Positions 45,401 through 53,172 of a stretch of 64,000 nucleotides of DNA are shown piece by piece (position 1 is the first letter of the stretch; every line of letters begins with the position of its first letter). The position numbers and the translations under genes are program-made. Source of the DNA: CALNYZ01 sp942490945 (lineage in GTDB: Bacteria; Pseudomonadota; Gammaproteobacteria; UBA6429; Thiohalophilaceae); the NCBI GenBank assembly GCA_942490945.1, contig CALNYZ010000044.1:558001-622000 (forward strand), in the 5' to 3' direction. The notes below the pieces were generated by a model that did no database searches, had not been told where the DNA came from, and worked only from the letters and a program-made list of their open reading frames with translations.

Positions 45401-46896
45401 GTGTCATCACCCATGGAACCTACTGCTTCGGCTCCGCCCTCGGCAAGTACGCGAATAATTTGATCGCGTTCTTCGAAAGTGACGTTAAACATTTTTTGAT
45501 AAATATTAAGCGCATCTTCTTCCATGGGAGAAGCGTTTTCATCTTCATCCAACTCAGACTCGATACGGATCATGTTTTTGCTAATCCACTCGCGGTAAGG
45601 CTGCCGCGATTTGAGCATGGTGTCGATGTCTTCCGGCATTAACAGCTCACCGGTTTCCGTATTCGCGGCAATCATTTGTCCGGGTTTCAGGCGCCCCTTG
45701 GCAACCACGTCTTCCGGTTTGTATTCGTACACACCGATTTCAGATGCCAGTGTAATGTGACGGTCCTTGGTGATGACCCAACGTGCCGGTCGTAGCCCGT
45801 TACGATCCATGGTACAGGCCGCATGTACACCATCGGTTAATACGATGCCGGCCGGGCCATCCCAGGGTTCCATGTGCATGGAATTGTATTCATAAAAGAA
45901 ACGTAAATCGGCATCCATGGTTTGTACGTTTTGCCATGCCGGTGGTACCAGCAAACGCATGGCCCGAAATATATTCATGCCACCGGCAAGCAAGGCTTCG
46001 AGCATGTTATCGAGACTGTTGGAGTCCGAGCCAGTCATTGATACCAGCGGACGAACATCGTCCATAGGTAAATCAGGTGTATTAAATTTATGTCCACGGG
46101 CCACCGACCAGTTGCGATTGCCCTGCACGGTATTGATTTCACCATTATGCGCAAGATAACGGAACGGTTGCGCCAGGCGCCATTGCGGCCAGGTATTGGT
46201 CGAGAAACGTTGATGGAACACACACAGCGCAGTTTCCATTTCTTTCAGATCCAGATAGAACACCGGCAGGTTTTCCGGCATCACCAGGCCTTTATACGAA
46301 ATGACGCTGGAGGATAAGCTTGGTACATAAAACACCGTATCCGCGTCGGCGCCCTTGAATGCGTCGATGGCTTTTTCAGTACGCCGGCGTGCTATATATA
46401 AGTGTCGCTCGAATTGCACCTTGTCCATACCATCCGGCGCATTAACAAAAATTTGCTCGATGACTGGCAGGCTGCGCAGGGCTTCTTCACCACAGGCACT
46501 ATTGTCGGTCGGTACCACGCGCCAACCTTGTACCTGTAAACCTTCTGCAGTGCACTCTTTTACCAGCAGGTCACGCGCACGTTGCGCCTTGTATTTGTCG
46601 GTATGTAAAAACACCATACCCACCGCGTACAATTCAGTGAGTGTAAAGCCACATTCATGAGCCCTGGCTTGAAGAAAGCTGTGCGGTTTTTTCATGAGCA
46701 AACCGCAGCCGTCACCGGTCTTGCCATCAGCTGCAACCGCACCACGGTGGGTAAGTCGTGCCAGTGCATCAATAGCTGTTTGTAGCAGCCACTGACTGGG
46801 GGTACCATCCATATGCGCGATCAAACCAAACCCACAGTTCTCTCGTTCGAACCTGGGATCGTATAAACCTGTTATCTGAGTTGGGTCTATTTTCAC
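42421..46896 (-). CDS. gltB: Glutamate synthase large subunit
   Basis: A 1491-residue enzyme, the glutamine-to-glutamate converting subunit. A short leader precedes Cys21 in ERENCGFGLIAHMDG, the N-terminal nucleophile of the amidotransferase domain (about 21-430). The central domain and the FMN-binding synthase domain (about 800-1200) contain GGRSNSGEGGEDFERC and SGYDGGTGASPLTS. Cys residues of a 3Fe-4S cluster lie in CKYLRICHLNNCATG. The C-terminal domain is a beta-helix. The start is GTG at 46896. It is the first gene of gltBD, preceded by a 206-base gap. Confidence 0.97.
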   Translation of the reverse strand: MKIDPTQITGLYDPRFERENCGFGLIAHMDGTPSQWLLQTAIDALARLTHRGAVAADGKTGDGCGLLMKKPHSFLQARAHECGFTLTELYAVGMVFLHTDKYKAQRARDLLVKECTAEGLQVQGWRVVPTDNSACGEEALRSLPVIEQIFVNAPDGMDKVQFERHLYIARRRTEKAIDAFKGADADTVFYVPSLSSSVISYKGLVMPENLPVFYLDLKEMETALCVFHQRFSTNTWPQWRLAQPFRYLAHNGEINTVQGNRNWSVARGHKFNTPDLPMDDVRPLVSMTGSDSNSLDNMLEALLAGGMNIFRAMRLLVPPAWQNVQTMDADLRFFYEYNSMHMEPWDGPAGIVLTDGVHAACTMDRNGLRPARWVITKDRHITLASEIGVYEYKPEDVVAKGRLKPGQMIAANTETGELLMPEDIDTMLKSRQPYREWISKNMIRIESELDEDENASPMEEDALNIYQKMFNVTFEERDQIIRVLAEGGAEAVGSMGDDTPFPVLSRFVRSPFDNFRQQFAQVTNPPIDPIREEIVMSLETCFGAERNMFTETEDHAKRVTVKSPVLSTSKFKQLLELDQSEYGHHFIELGHHKDTTLKAALDDITNQAVQAVKDGAVILVLSDRKLDTDHIPVHALLATGAVHHRLTQEGLRCDANLLVETATARDSHHFAVLIGYGATAVYPYLAYECILDLQRSGEITEKHSGTLLANFRKGINKGLFKITSKMGISTIASYRGAQLYESVGLHQDVVNYCFTNTTNRVQGIQFEDFEADQRLLAKVAWNKRKTINQGGLLKFIHGGEEHAYNPDVVYSLQHAVKSGKFEDYKVYADLVNKRPPLALRDLLKLRDDVSAISIDDVEPIEDILPRFDSAAMSLGALSPVAHETLARAMNKIGGRSNSGEGGEDFERCYDPERKSKIKQVASGRFGVTPYYLRSAEVMQIKIAQGAKPGEGGQLPGHKVNDLIASLRFCKPGVSLISPPPHHDIYSIEDLSQLIFDLKQVNPQGLVSVKLVAEAGVGTIAAGVAKAYADLITISGYDGGTGASPLTSVKYAGSPWELGLTEAHQIMRANDLRDKVRLQTDGGLKTGLDVIKAAILGAESFGFGTGPMVAMGCKYLRICHLNNCATGIATQDKVLFPHFIGEVEMVINYFKFIAQEVRELLAQVGVKKLNDLIGRTDLLEAISGNTPKQQKLDFSAVLSDAGVAKDKPQYCMQARNEPFDKGELAEQMVKDTLSAIENKSGGEFHYTVRNTHRSIGARLSGEIAIRHKDLGMEDKPIVLRLKGTAGQSFGVWNAGGLHMYLEGDANDYVGKGMAGGKLVIYPPQGSEFISSETTIIGNTCLYGATNGKLFAAGMAGERFGVRNSGCTAVVEGIGDHGCEYMTGGVVAVLGKAGLNFGAGMTGGFAFVYDEDRMFSHNYNNKDVDIVGIATETMEAHRVYLRNLIKEYVAETGSVRGKYLLDNFDHVIGKFWLVKPKAASLDVLLSELRQSAA

Positions 46897-47102
46897 AACT
46901 ATCTCGTTTGTTAATCTTTACATAAAATTCAATAAGTTACATTAGTTCTGCGCTCGCGCACCGCAGCCCCATCTTCTGGCCGTAGTCTGGACTTGGTTGA
47001 AACATTGAGACAAAACGGCTCAGCAGTATACAGGCCAACGGCATTGGCTTCAATGGCTGAATTGTTAGGGATTAAGCCGCAAGTGTTTGATTTTTATGGG
47101 GT

Positions 47103-47492
47103 TCAACTCTCAGTACGATGCTGCGGAGATGTCCGCTCTGTTAGCCATTTGATAGCTTGCTGTGCATTCGCAAAATGATTCAGGTGGCCGCCGTGCTGCC
47201 GCATTACCGTTTCTGAAAAGTCATTGTCATGCCAATGTGTAGGTGTGTTGATCGCGGCAATTTTGTATTCGTCGTGAAACAGCTCGGCATAATATTGTCC
47301 GACAAGAAATAAATCCGCGAGTGGGACGGCACCTGTCATACCTGCGCAATCGAGCAATAGTCTGGTTTGTTGCTGTGCTTCGCATGCCGCCTTTAATTCG
47401 TCTGCCAGTGCACACATACTCTGCATGTTTGTCACGCCCTGGATTGTAAAGTGAAGATACGCATCCTTGTTTGTCACTTGTACCGAAAACAT
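47103..47492 (-). CDS. STAS/SpoIIAA-like small protein
   Basis: A 129-residue protein predicted to have the alternating beta-alpha pattern of the SpoIIAA-like (STAS) fold: LHFTIQGVTNMQSMCALADEL, TRLLLDCAGMTGAVPLADLF and YKIAAINTPTHWHDNDF. It lacks the usual phosphorylatable Ser in a DSSG motif, so partner regulation by phosphorylation is not indicated. It starts 3 bases after the damX-like gene, so the two are probably co-expressed. The function is unknown. Confidence 0.7.
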   Translation of the reverse strand: MFSVQVTNKDAYLHFTIQGVTNMQSMCALADELKAACEAQQQTRLLLDCAGMTGAVPLADLFLVGQYYAELFHDEYKIAAINTPTHWHDNDFSETVMRQHGGHLNHFANAQQAIKWLTERTSPQHRTES

Positions 47493-47494
47493 GC

Positions 47495-49774
47495 TTACTG
47501 TGCTTTGGATTGATGCAGGTCTTTATGGATGCTGGCAAAACTTCTTGCCCAGGGAGAAACATTTTGCAGCGCGGGAGGAAGATCCTTGATGGCTTTGGTT
47601 GCCGCGGCACGACTGGGATAAACACCATAGACCAGCGTATACCAGTCACGTGTGTCGTAGCGGGTGTGAAAATACTTTGCCTGGCCCAGTAATTTATTCG
47701 CTTTTATAAAACGCTTAATCGCCGCTTCATTGCGGCTACCTAATAATTGCAGGGTGAATTGTCGTGGGTCCTGACTCCATAACCAGGCATCGTGATTCTG
47801 TTTGTCCGGTTTGGTTGTCGATGATGCTTTGGGTCGGGTTGCCTTGATCGGTTTGGTTTCGGTGACGATTTGCGCCTGTACGCTGTCAAAACGACGCAAC
47901 CAGGGTTTTACCTTGGCCAGTGAGGCAGGCAATTGTTTCGCCGCCGCCTGCGCCTGGGCACGATCTGGGTAACTACCATAGACCAGGGCATACCAGGGTT
48001 TATCATCACGCAAGGTTTTATAAATACTGACATCACCGACCAGCTTGTGTTTGGCAACAAAACGCTCGAGGCTGTTGCGCTGCTGAGTACCAATTAACTG
48101 CAAGGTAAAATGCGCGGGGTCCTGTGACATGATCCAGTTCGCCGCAGGTTGATAGGTTGTTGTCGGTGGTTTGCTGACAGGCTTTATTGTGTCCGTGTTA
48201 TTTTTTGTAGCAGTTTTCGCATCAGTGGTGCTGGTTGTCGCGTCATTTTGTTCGGCAGTATCAGGCTGCGTGGCAATTTTTTTGCCAACATAAAAACTCG
48301 CCGTGTTGGAAGACTGTTTACCGGCTTTTACCGTTACCTTCCATTCGTGTGGATTGGTGCCGGTGGTGATGGTCATCGTCAGGGTGTTGTCATCAACAAG
48401 CGCAACCTGATGTGTTGCCAGCGTTTTGCTGCGCCACTTTTTGTTCCTGGTTGGCCACTGCACAATGACATCCGGTTGAATGCCATCGGCTGCAACAAAT
48501 CCCTCACCCTTGATAGTAAATTTTTGTGGTTTGACGCTACCTTTTACTATCTCAGGCTCAATGGCGCTGATTTGCAGCTGTTTGTCAGCATCAGGTGTTG
48601 CAGTCGCTGTAACGGCTTCATTTTTTGATTCAGCTGCGTCCGGTTTTTTATCATCCGGTACTGCAAATACGGCATTATTCGACTCAGTACCAGTGTCCGT
48701 TTTGGGTTTGCTTGTGCTTTCAGGTACTGCCTGTTTCTCGACAGCAGGCTCCTGCAAGGTAATTTCTTTTATCGGTTCTGGCCGGGTTTCAATAACAGGC
48801 AGTGTATCTTGAGGTGATTGCGCCTGCGTCGGCACCGGTTTTTCTTCCCTGAATAAATCATTAATGCTGTCCTGCAGGGTCAACGCAATTATTGCAATGA
48901 TAATAATGATTGATCCCAGTGCGATTTGTTTGTGTGAAAAAGTGCGATCTTTTGCCGGCCTGGCGGGTGTTACTTCGTTCAGGCTGCTGTTACTGGAATC
49001 ATCCAGATGCAAGTGGGCCAGCTCGTTAATATGTGAAGGTATGCCGCGTGAAATCCGGTGTAATTTTTTTATCACTTTGGGTGTGAACGGTGTTGTGCCT
49101 TCAAACCCGGCGACTGCCATACGATGTTTGATATATTCGGCGGTTTGTTCCTCTTCGAGTTCTGGCACGTCCATGGTATGCGTTATACGCTCACGCAACG
49201 GTCGTATGGCGGGTGCCTCGAGCATGATTTCAATTTGCGGTTCGCAAAATAAAATTATTCGTAACAGGTGACCTTGTGCCGCTTCGATATCGGCAAAGTA
49301 AAAAAGTGTCTCGAGTGCCTCTTTCGGTAACTCGTGCGCATCATCGATCAGCAGTATGGGAATTTCATCACTGTTTTGCAGCGCTTTCAGATGCTCGAAG
49401 ACGATATCCTGAACCTGATTCATGTCGTGCGGCACACCTGACAGGCCAAAGCCCAGTGCAATTTCACTGAGCAGTGTCTCCGCGTCCATCATGGTGTGCG
49501 CGTTAACTTCACAAATGTTCCAGTCTTCTTCCGCTTCGCTGACAAACCGGCGCAACAGGCTGGTTTTACCAACACCGCGTTCACCCGTTACTATCAGCAA
49601 CAGATTGCTGTACTGCGTCAGATGTTTAAGCATGTTCAGACGCTGTGCACGTTCAGCGTCTATATAAAGAAAGGCATCGTCGTGATGTGGCGCAAACGGC
49701 GCTTCATTGAGTCCAAGCTCTGCAAGGTAGGCAGGTTCGATACGGCTGAGTTGATCGATATCGTAATTACTCAT
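47495..49774 (-). CDS. damX: DamX-like AAA+ membrane protein with two SPOR domains
   Basis: A 759-residue protein. The cytoplasmic AAA+ (ExeA-like) domain (about 20-270) has Walker A GERGVGKT (64-71) and ILLIDDAHEL as Walker B. A membrane helix follows (about 286-306). The periplasmic part has a disordered Thr/Pro/Glu-rich linker, a TIG/IPT-like beta domain (about 400-495), and two SPOR domains (about 548-635 and 665-755), each starting with W-SQDP-FTLQLxG and ending near WxR. SPOR domains bind denuded septal peptidoglycan. The place in the aro cluster supports a DamX relation. The tandem SPOR pair is unusual. Confidence 0.85.
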   Translation of the reverse strand: MSNYDIDQLSRIEPAYLAELGLNEAPFAPHHDDAFLYIDAERAQRLNMLKHLTQYSNLLLIVTGERGVGKTSLLRRFVSEAEEDWNICEVNAHTMMDAETLLSEIALGFGLSGVPHDMNQVQDIVFEHLKALQNSDEIPILLIDDAHELPKEALETLFYFADIEAAQGHLLRIILFCEPQIEIMLEAPAIRPLRERITHTMDVPELEEEQTAEYIKHRMAVAGFEGTTPFTPKVIKKLHRISRGIPSHINELAHLHLDDSSNSSLNEVTPARPAKDRTFSHKQIALGSIIIIIAIIALTLQDSINDLFREEKPVPTQAQSPQDTLPVIETRPEPIKEITLQEPAVEKQAVPESTSKPKTDTGTESNNAVFAVPDDKKPDAAESKNEAVTATATPDADKQLQISAIEPEIVKGSVKPQKFTIKGEGFVAADGIQPDVIVQWPTRNKKWRSKTLATHQVALVDDNTLTMTITTGTNPHEWKVTVKAGKQSSNTASFYVGKKIATQPDTAEQNDATTSTTDAKTATKNNTDTIKPVSKPPTTTYQPAANWIMSQDPAHFTLQLIGTQQRNSLERFVAKHKLVGDVSIYKTLRDDKPWYALVYGSYPDRAQAQAAAKQLPASLAKVKPWLRRFDSVQAQIVTETKPIKATRPKASSTTKPDKQNHDAWLWSQDPRQFTLQLLGSRNEAAIKRFIKANKLLGQAKYFHTRYDTRDWYTLVYGVYPSRAAATKAIKDLPPALQNVSPWARSFASIHKDLHQSKAQ

Positions 49775-50091
49775 GACCGGTCATGTCCGGGATTATCTAG
49801 GGAAGTTATCAATCCGGCGTTATCTGATTGACGCGCGTCAGAGGCACTTTTTTCAGCGCCACGTACATACATGACTTTAAAGCCACGTTGCAGTTGCGCA
49901 TCACGTACCCGTTCCAGCGCCGCAAGCGCTTCTTCATGGCTGTTAAAGTGATCCTGTTTCACACGTCCCTTGGCACCCGTTCTGCCCCATTCACGTAACA
50001 AGGTCCAACCATCAATGAGGTCTTCCTGTAACCAGAGCTGATAGAACCGGGGTGCTTCTTCCTCCGCAAAATGTTGCATATAAACACGCAT
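49771..50091 (-). CDS. WGR domain protein
   Basis: A 106-residue protein. The WGR domain covers about 1-70, with YQLWLQEDLIDGWTLLREWGRTGAKGRV, including the Trp-Gly-Arg triad, and a KQDHFNSHEEALAAL segment. WGR domains bind nucleic acids or act as regulators (as in PARP and MolR); the role of small stand-alone copies is unknown. The C-terminal 35 residues look disordered. The stop overlaps the damX-like start (ATGA at 49771-49774), so it is translationally coupled. It lies about 130 bases after dgt. Confidence 0.85.
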   Translation of the reverse strand: MRVYMQHFAEEEAPRFYQLWLQEDLIDGWTLLREWGRTGAKGRVKQDHFNSHEEALAALERVRDAQLQRGFKVMYVRGAEKSASDARQSDNAGLITSLDNPGHDRS

Positions 50092-50219
50092 TGCCTGCTC
50101 GCTACCTAGATCCGTTGTCGATATTCGACAGGTTATCGCAGGTATTGTTATTTTCTTTATGTATTATAGACACTTATAAGCCTGTGCGCATTTTTGACAG
50201 TAAACTCGACAAAATAAAA

Positions 50220-51374
50220 TCAGGTAATTTCAATGGGGTTGAAGATACGTTGATACTCGGCAATGGCATAGCGATCGGTCATGCCCGCGATGTAATCCGC
50301 CACTGCACGGGCACGGCCTGATTGCGGGTCTTCCTGTTCCAGTTTACTGATATGTCGCTGGTGCTTGGGTTGCAACAAGGCGGGATCAGACATAAACGCC
50401 TGAAACATCCCGTCGATGATCTGTTTAGCCTTACTGGTCATGCGATGAACTCGATAATGACTGTATAAATTGTTACGCAGGAAGCGTTTCAATTGCAGGT
50501 GTTGTTGCATGACGGTCTCGCTCAAACACGCCATTTCTTCCTTGCAGCTACGTACGTCATCAATACACGCAGGTTTGTACTGCGCCAGTTTGGCTTGTGT
50601 TGATTCAACCAGATCAACGACCAGTGTATTGATCATACGACGAATTATTTCATGAGTAAGGCGCCGGTCGGCCAGATCGGGATATTTCGCCTTGACCACA
50701 TCGAAATAATCACGAAATAAATCCACTGCCAGTAATTGCTCAATCGTGATCAGTCCTGAACGCAAGCCATCGTCCACATCATGGTTGTTATAGGCAATTG
50801 CATCGGCCAGATTAACGATCTGCGCTTCCAGACTTGACTGGCCACCGTTAATGAAGCGCTCCCCGATATCGCCCAGTTGTCTGGCGTTTTTCACCGAGCA
50901 ATGTTTCAGAATGCCTTCGCGCGACTCAAAGGTCAGATTCAAGCCTGGAAAATCGGCATAACGCGCTTCAAGCAAGTCGACTGTCCGCAGTGACTGCAGG
51001 TTATGCTCAAAGCCGCCGTAATCCTGCATGCAATGATTCAATGCATCCTGACCTGCATGTCCGAACGGCGTGTGCCCGAGGTCATGCGCCAGTGCAATCG
51101 TTTCGCTCAGGTCTTCATTCAGGTTTAGTTCACGTGCAATGCTACGACTGATCTGTGCGACTTCGATGGAGTGTGTCAGTCGGGTACGAAACATGTCGCC
51201 TTCATGGTTTACAAATACCTGCGTCTTGTATTCGAGTCGGCGAAACGCAGCGGAATGAATGATACGATCACGATCGCGCTGAAATTGGCTACGATATTGC
51301 GGCGCCGATTCGGAATATTGCCGGCCCCGGGACTGGTCATCAGTTGCTGCGTAACTAGCGAGTTGAATACTCAT
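50220..51374 (-). CDS. dgt: Deoxyguanosinetriphosphate triphosphohydrolase-like protein
   Basis: A 384-residue HD-domain enzyme that hydrolyses dNTPs to deoxynucleoside and triphosphate. Metal-binding residues lie in TRLTHSIEVAQIS, ALAHDLGHTPFGHAGQDAL (the HD motif) and NLADAIAYNNHDVDDG with the Asp ligand. It belongs to the shorter class of dGTPase-like proteins seen in gammaproteobacteria. The gene lies 5 bases downstream of aroB, so it is an operon partner. Such genes commonly occur in the aroB-damX region. Confidence 0.93.
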   Translation of the reverse strand: MSIQLASYAATDDQSRGRQYSESAPQYRSQFQRDRDRIIHSAAFRRLEYKTQVFVNHEGDMFRTRLTHSIEVAQISRSIARELNLNEDLSETIALAHDLGHTPFGHAGQDALNHCMQDYGGFEHNLQSLRTVDLLEARYADFPGLNLTFESREGILKHCSVKNARQLGDIGERFINGGQSSLEAQIVNLADAIAYNNHDVDDGLRSGLITIEQLLAVDLFRDYFDVVKAKYPDLADRRLTHEIIRRMINTLVVDLVESTQAKLAQYKPACIDDVRSCKEEMACLSETVMQQHLQLKRFLRNNLYSHYRVHRMTSKAKQIIDGMFQAFMSDPALLQPKHQRHISKLEQEDPQSGRARAVADYIAGMTDRYAIAEYQRIFNPIEIT

Positions 51375-51379
51375 AATAT

Positions 51380-52459
51380 TTATTCACGACAACTTTCTAT
51401 ACAGGCCTTGATCTTTTCTGCATCCACCTGATTGGTAATTTTTGCCTTGCCTAATGAATCGAGTAGCACGTAATTAATTTTCCCGTCGCGTACTTTTTTA
51501 TCGACCTGCATATATTGCATGAAGGTATCAAAGTCCATTGATGCAGGCAGTTTTACCGGTAGTTTGGCTGACTGAACTAACTTAACAACACGATCAACAT
51601 CGGCTTGCTTCAGCCAGCCCTGGCGCATCGACACATCGGCCGCCATGACCATACCCATCGCCACCGCCTCACCATGTAACCAGTTGCCATAACCCATGCC
51701 GGATTCGATTGCATGCCCAAAGGTATGCCCAAGATTCAGGATTGCGCGAATTCCGCCTTCCTTTTCATCTGTTGCTACAATTTCTGCCTTGCATTGACAG
51801 GATACCTCAATGGCATATGCCAGCGCTTCCCTGTCACGCGCCAGACATTTAGCCATGTTGGCTTCAAGCCAGTCGATAAAGTCCGGTAAACGAATCAGGC
51901 CATATTTAATCACTTCAGCAAGGCCGGCACTCAATTCTCGATCAGGAAGTGTATCGAGTGTCTCCGTATCAGCGAGCACACATTGGGGTTGATAAAACGC
52001 ACCAATCATATTTTTACCCAGCCGGTGATTAACACCGGTCTTGCCACCAACAGACGAATCCACCTGTGCCAGCAACGTGGTAGGAATCTGAATAAATGGC
52101 ACACCGCGCTGATAACATGCTGCGGCAAAACCGGTCATATCGCCTATCACACCGCCGCCAAGCGCCACCAAGGTGGTGTAACGATCAAAATGATTCTGTA
52201 ATAACACATCAAAAATCTTGTTCAGTTCATCGAGATTCTTGTAGACCTCACCATCAGGCAGAATGACCTCGTGAGTTTCAAAGTTTGTAAACAGTTTTTT
52301 TGTTTTATCCATATACAAGGGCGCGACCGTTTCATTACTCACGATCATGACCTGCTTGCCATGCACATGTTTGCCAACCAGTTCGGCATGATCCAGCAGT
52401 CCCGCTCCGATGTGGATGGGATAGCTACGATCACTTAAATTTACAGTTACTGTCTTCAT
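51380..52459 (-). CDS. aroB: 3-dehydroquinate synthase
   Basis: Converts DAHP to 3-dehydroquinate in the shikimate pathway, with NAD(+) and a divalent metal. The 359-residue product has the NAD-binding motif ALGGGVIGDMTGFAA and active-site PTTLLAQVDSSVGGKTGVNH with essential Lys and Asn. Metal ligands Glu and His are found in the GHTFGHAIE and HGEAVAMGM segments. It lies about 60 bases downstream of aroK in the usual aroK-aroB order. The dgt gene follows after 5 bases. Confidence 0.97.
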   Translation of the reverse strand: MKTVTVNLSDRSYPIHIGAGLLDHAELVGKHVHGKQVMIVSNETVAPLYMDKTKKLFTNFETHEVILPDGEVYKNLDELNKIFDVLLQNHFDRYTTLVALGGGVIGDMTGFAAACYQRGVPFIQIPTTLLAQVDSSVGGKTGVNHRLGKNMIGAFYQPQCVLADTETLDTLPDRELSAGLAEVIKYGLIRLPDFIDWLEANMAKCLARDREALAYAIEVSCQCKAEIVATDEKEGGIRAILNLGHTFGHAIESGMGYGNWLHGEAVAMGMVMAADVSMRQGWLKQADVDRVVKLVQSAKLPVKLPASMDFDTFMQYMQVDKKVRDGKINYVLLDSLGKAKITNQVDAEKIKACIESCRE

Positions 52460-52518
52460 TTTTTTGAGTAGTTACCTGCTTGCTGCCAATTGATATACTA
52501 GGTCAATTTTACCCTAAG

Positions 52519-53049
52519 TTAACTTTGCCTGACGCTTGCCAGCTTTTTTTTAATAAAATTAACGGTAGATTTGATACTTCCTTTCCCGGTATCAACCGTA
52601 ATGTCGGCAATTTCACGATATAACGGGTCCCGTGCATTCAGTAACTCGAGTAATTTAGTTTTCGGATCGTCCGTTTGTAACAAAGGCCGGTTTTTATCCC
52701 ACTTGGTGCGTTTGTATAATTGCTCTACTGTTGCCGACAAATATATAACTATACCGCGTTCACTTAGTAGTTGGCGATTATCTTCACGTAATACCGCACC
52801 GCCACCAGTTGCAAGCACAATATTTTCCCTTTTTGTCAATTCATTAATAATGTAATTTTCACGTTCACGGAAACCGCTTTCACCTTCAAGCTCAAAAATC
52901 AACGGGATGGTTGCACCGGTATGGCTTTCAATTTCATGGTCACTATCGAAAAATTCAAATCCCAGGACAGCGGCAAGTTGTTTGCCAATAGTTGTCTTGC
53001 CTGCTCCCATCAGCCCTACCAGAAATACTTTTTTTTCAGATTTACCCAT
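52519..53049 (-). CDS. aroK: Shikimate kinase
   Basis: Phosphorylates shikimate to shikimate 3-phosphate with ATP. The 176-residue protein starts after a short tail with GLMGAGKTTIGKQLA (Walker A), followed by FFDSDHEIE, in which the Asp residues bind magnesium and shikimate, FRERENYII with the substrate Arg, and LATGGGAVL. It is the first gene of the aroK-aroB-dgt-WGR-damX cluster, and a terminator upstream (53110-53153) separates it from pilQ. Its own promoter therefore lies in the 60 bases before ATG 53049. Confidence 0.97.
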   Translation of the reverse strand: MGKSEKKVFLVGLMGAGKTTIGKQLAAVLGFEFFDSDHEIESHTGATIPLIFELEGESGFRERENYIINELTKRENIVLATGGGAVLREDNRQLLSERGIVIYLSATVEQLYKRTKWDKNRPLLQTDDPKTKLLELLNARDPLYREIADITVDTGKGSIKSTVNFIKKKLASVRQS

Positions 53050-53109
53050 GCCTGTATTTTAACGCCGTTAGGAGGATTTATTCGACTTGTTTGGACCTAA
53101 TCTTCAGAC

Positions 53110-53153
53110 AAAAAAATAAGGGTACTCCTTTTATATCAGGAATGTACCCTTAT
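53110..53153 (-). terminator. Intrinsic terminator of the pilMNOPQ operon
   Basis: Read on the minus strand, ATAAGGGTAC (plus 53144-53153 side) pairs with GTACCCTTAT (53116-53125 side), an exact 10-base stem with an 18-base loop, followed by seven T (plus-strand A run 53110-53116). It lies 20 bases past the pilQ stop and upstream of aroK, so pil and aro are separate transcription units. Confidence 0.88.
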
Positions 53154-53172
53154 GAGTTTACCTTGTGAAAGA

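Noticed and set aside
47227..47649. A 140-codon frame spanning the STAS-like and damX-like genes.
   Set aside because: It covers the coupled junction of two better supported genes in another frame.
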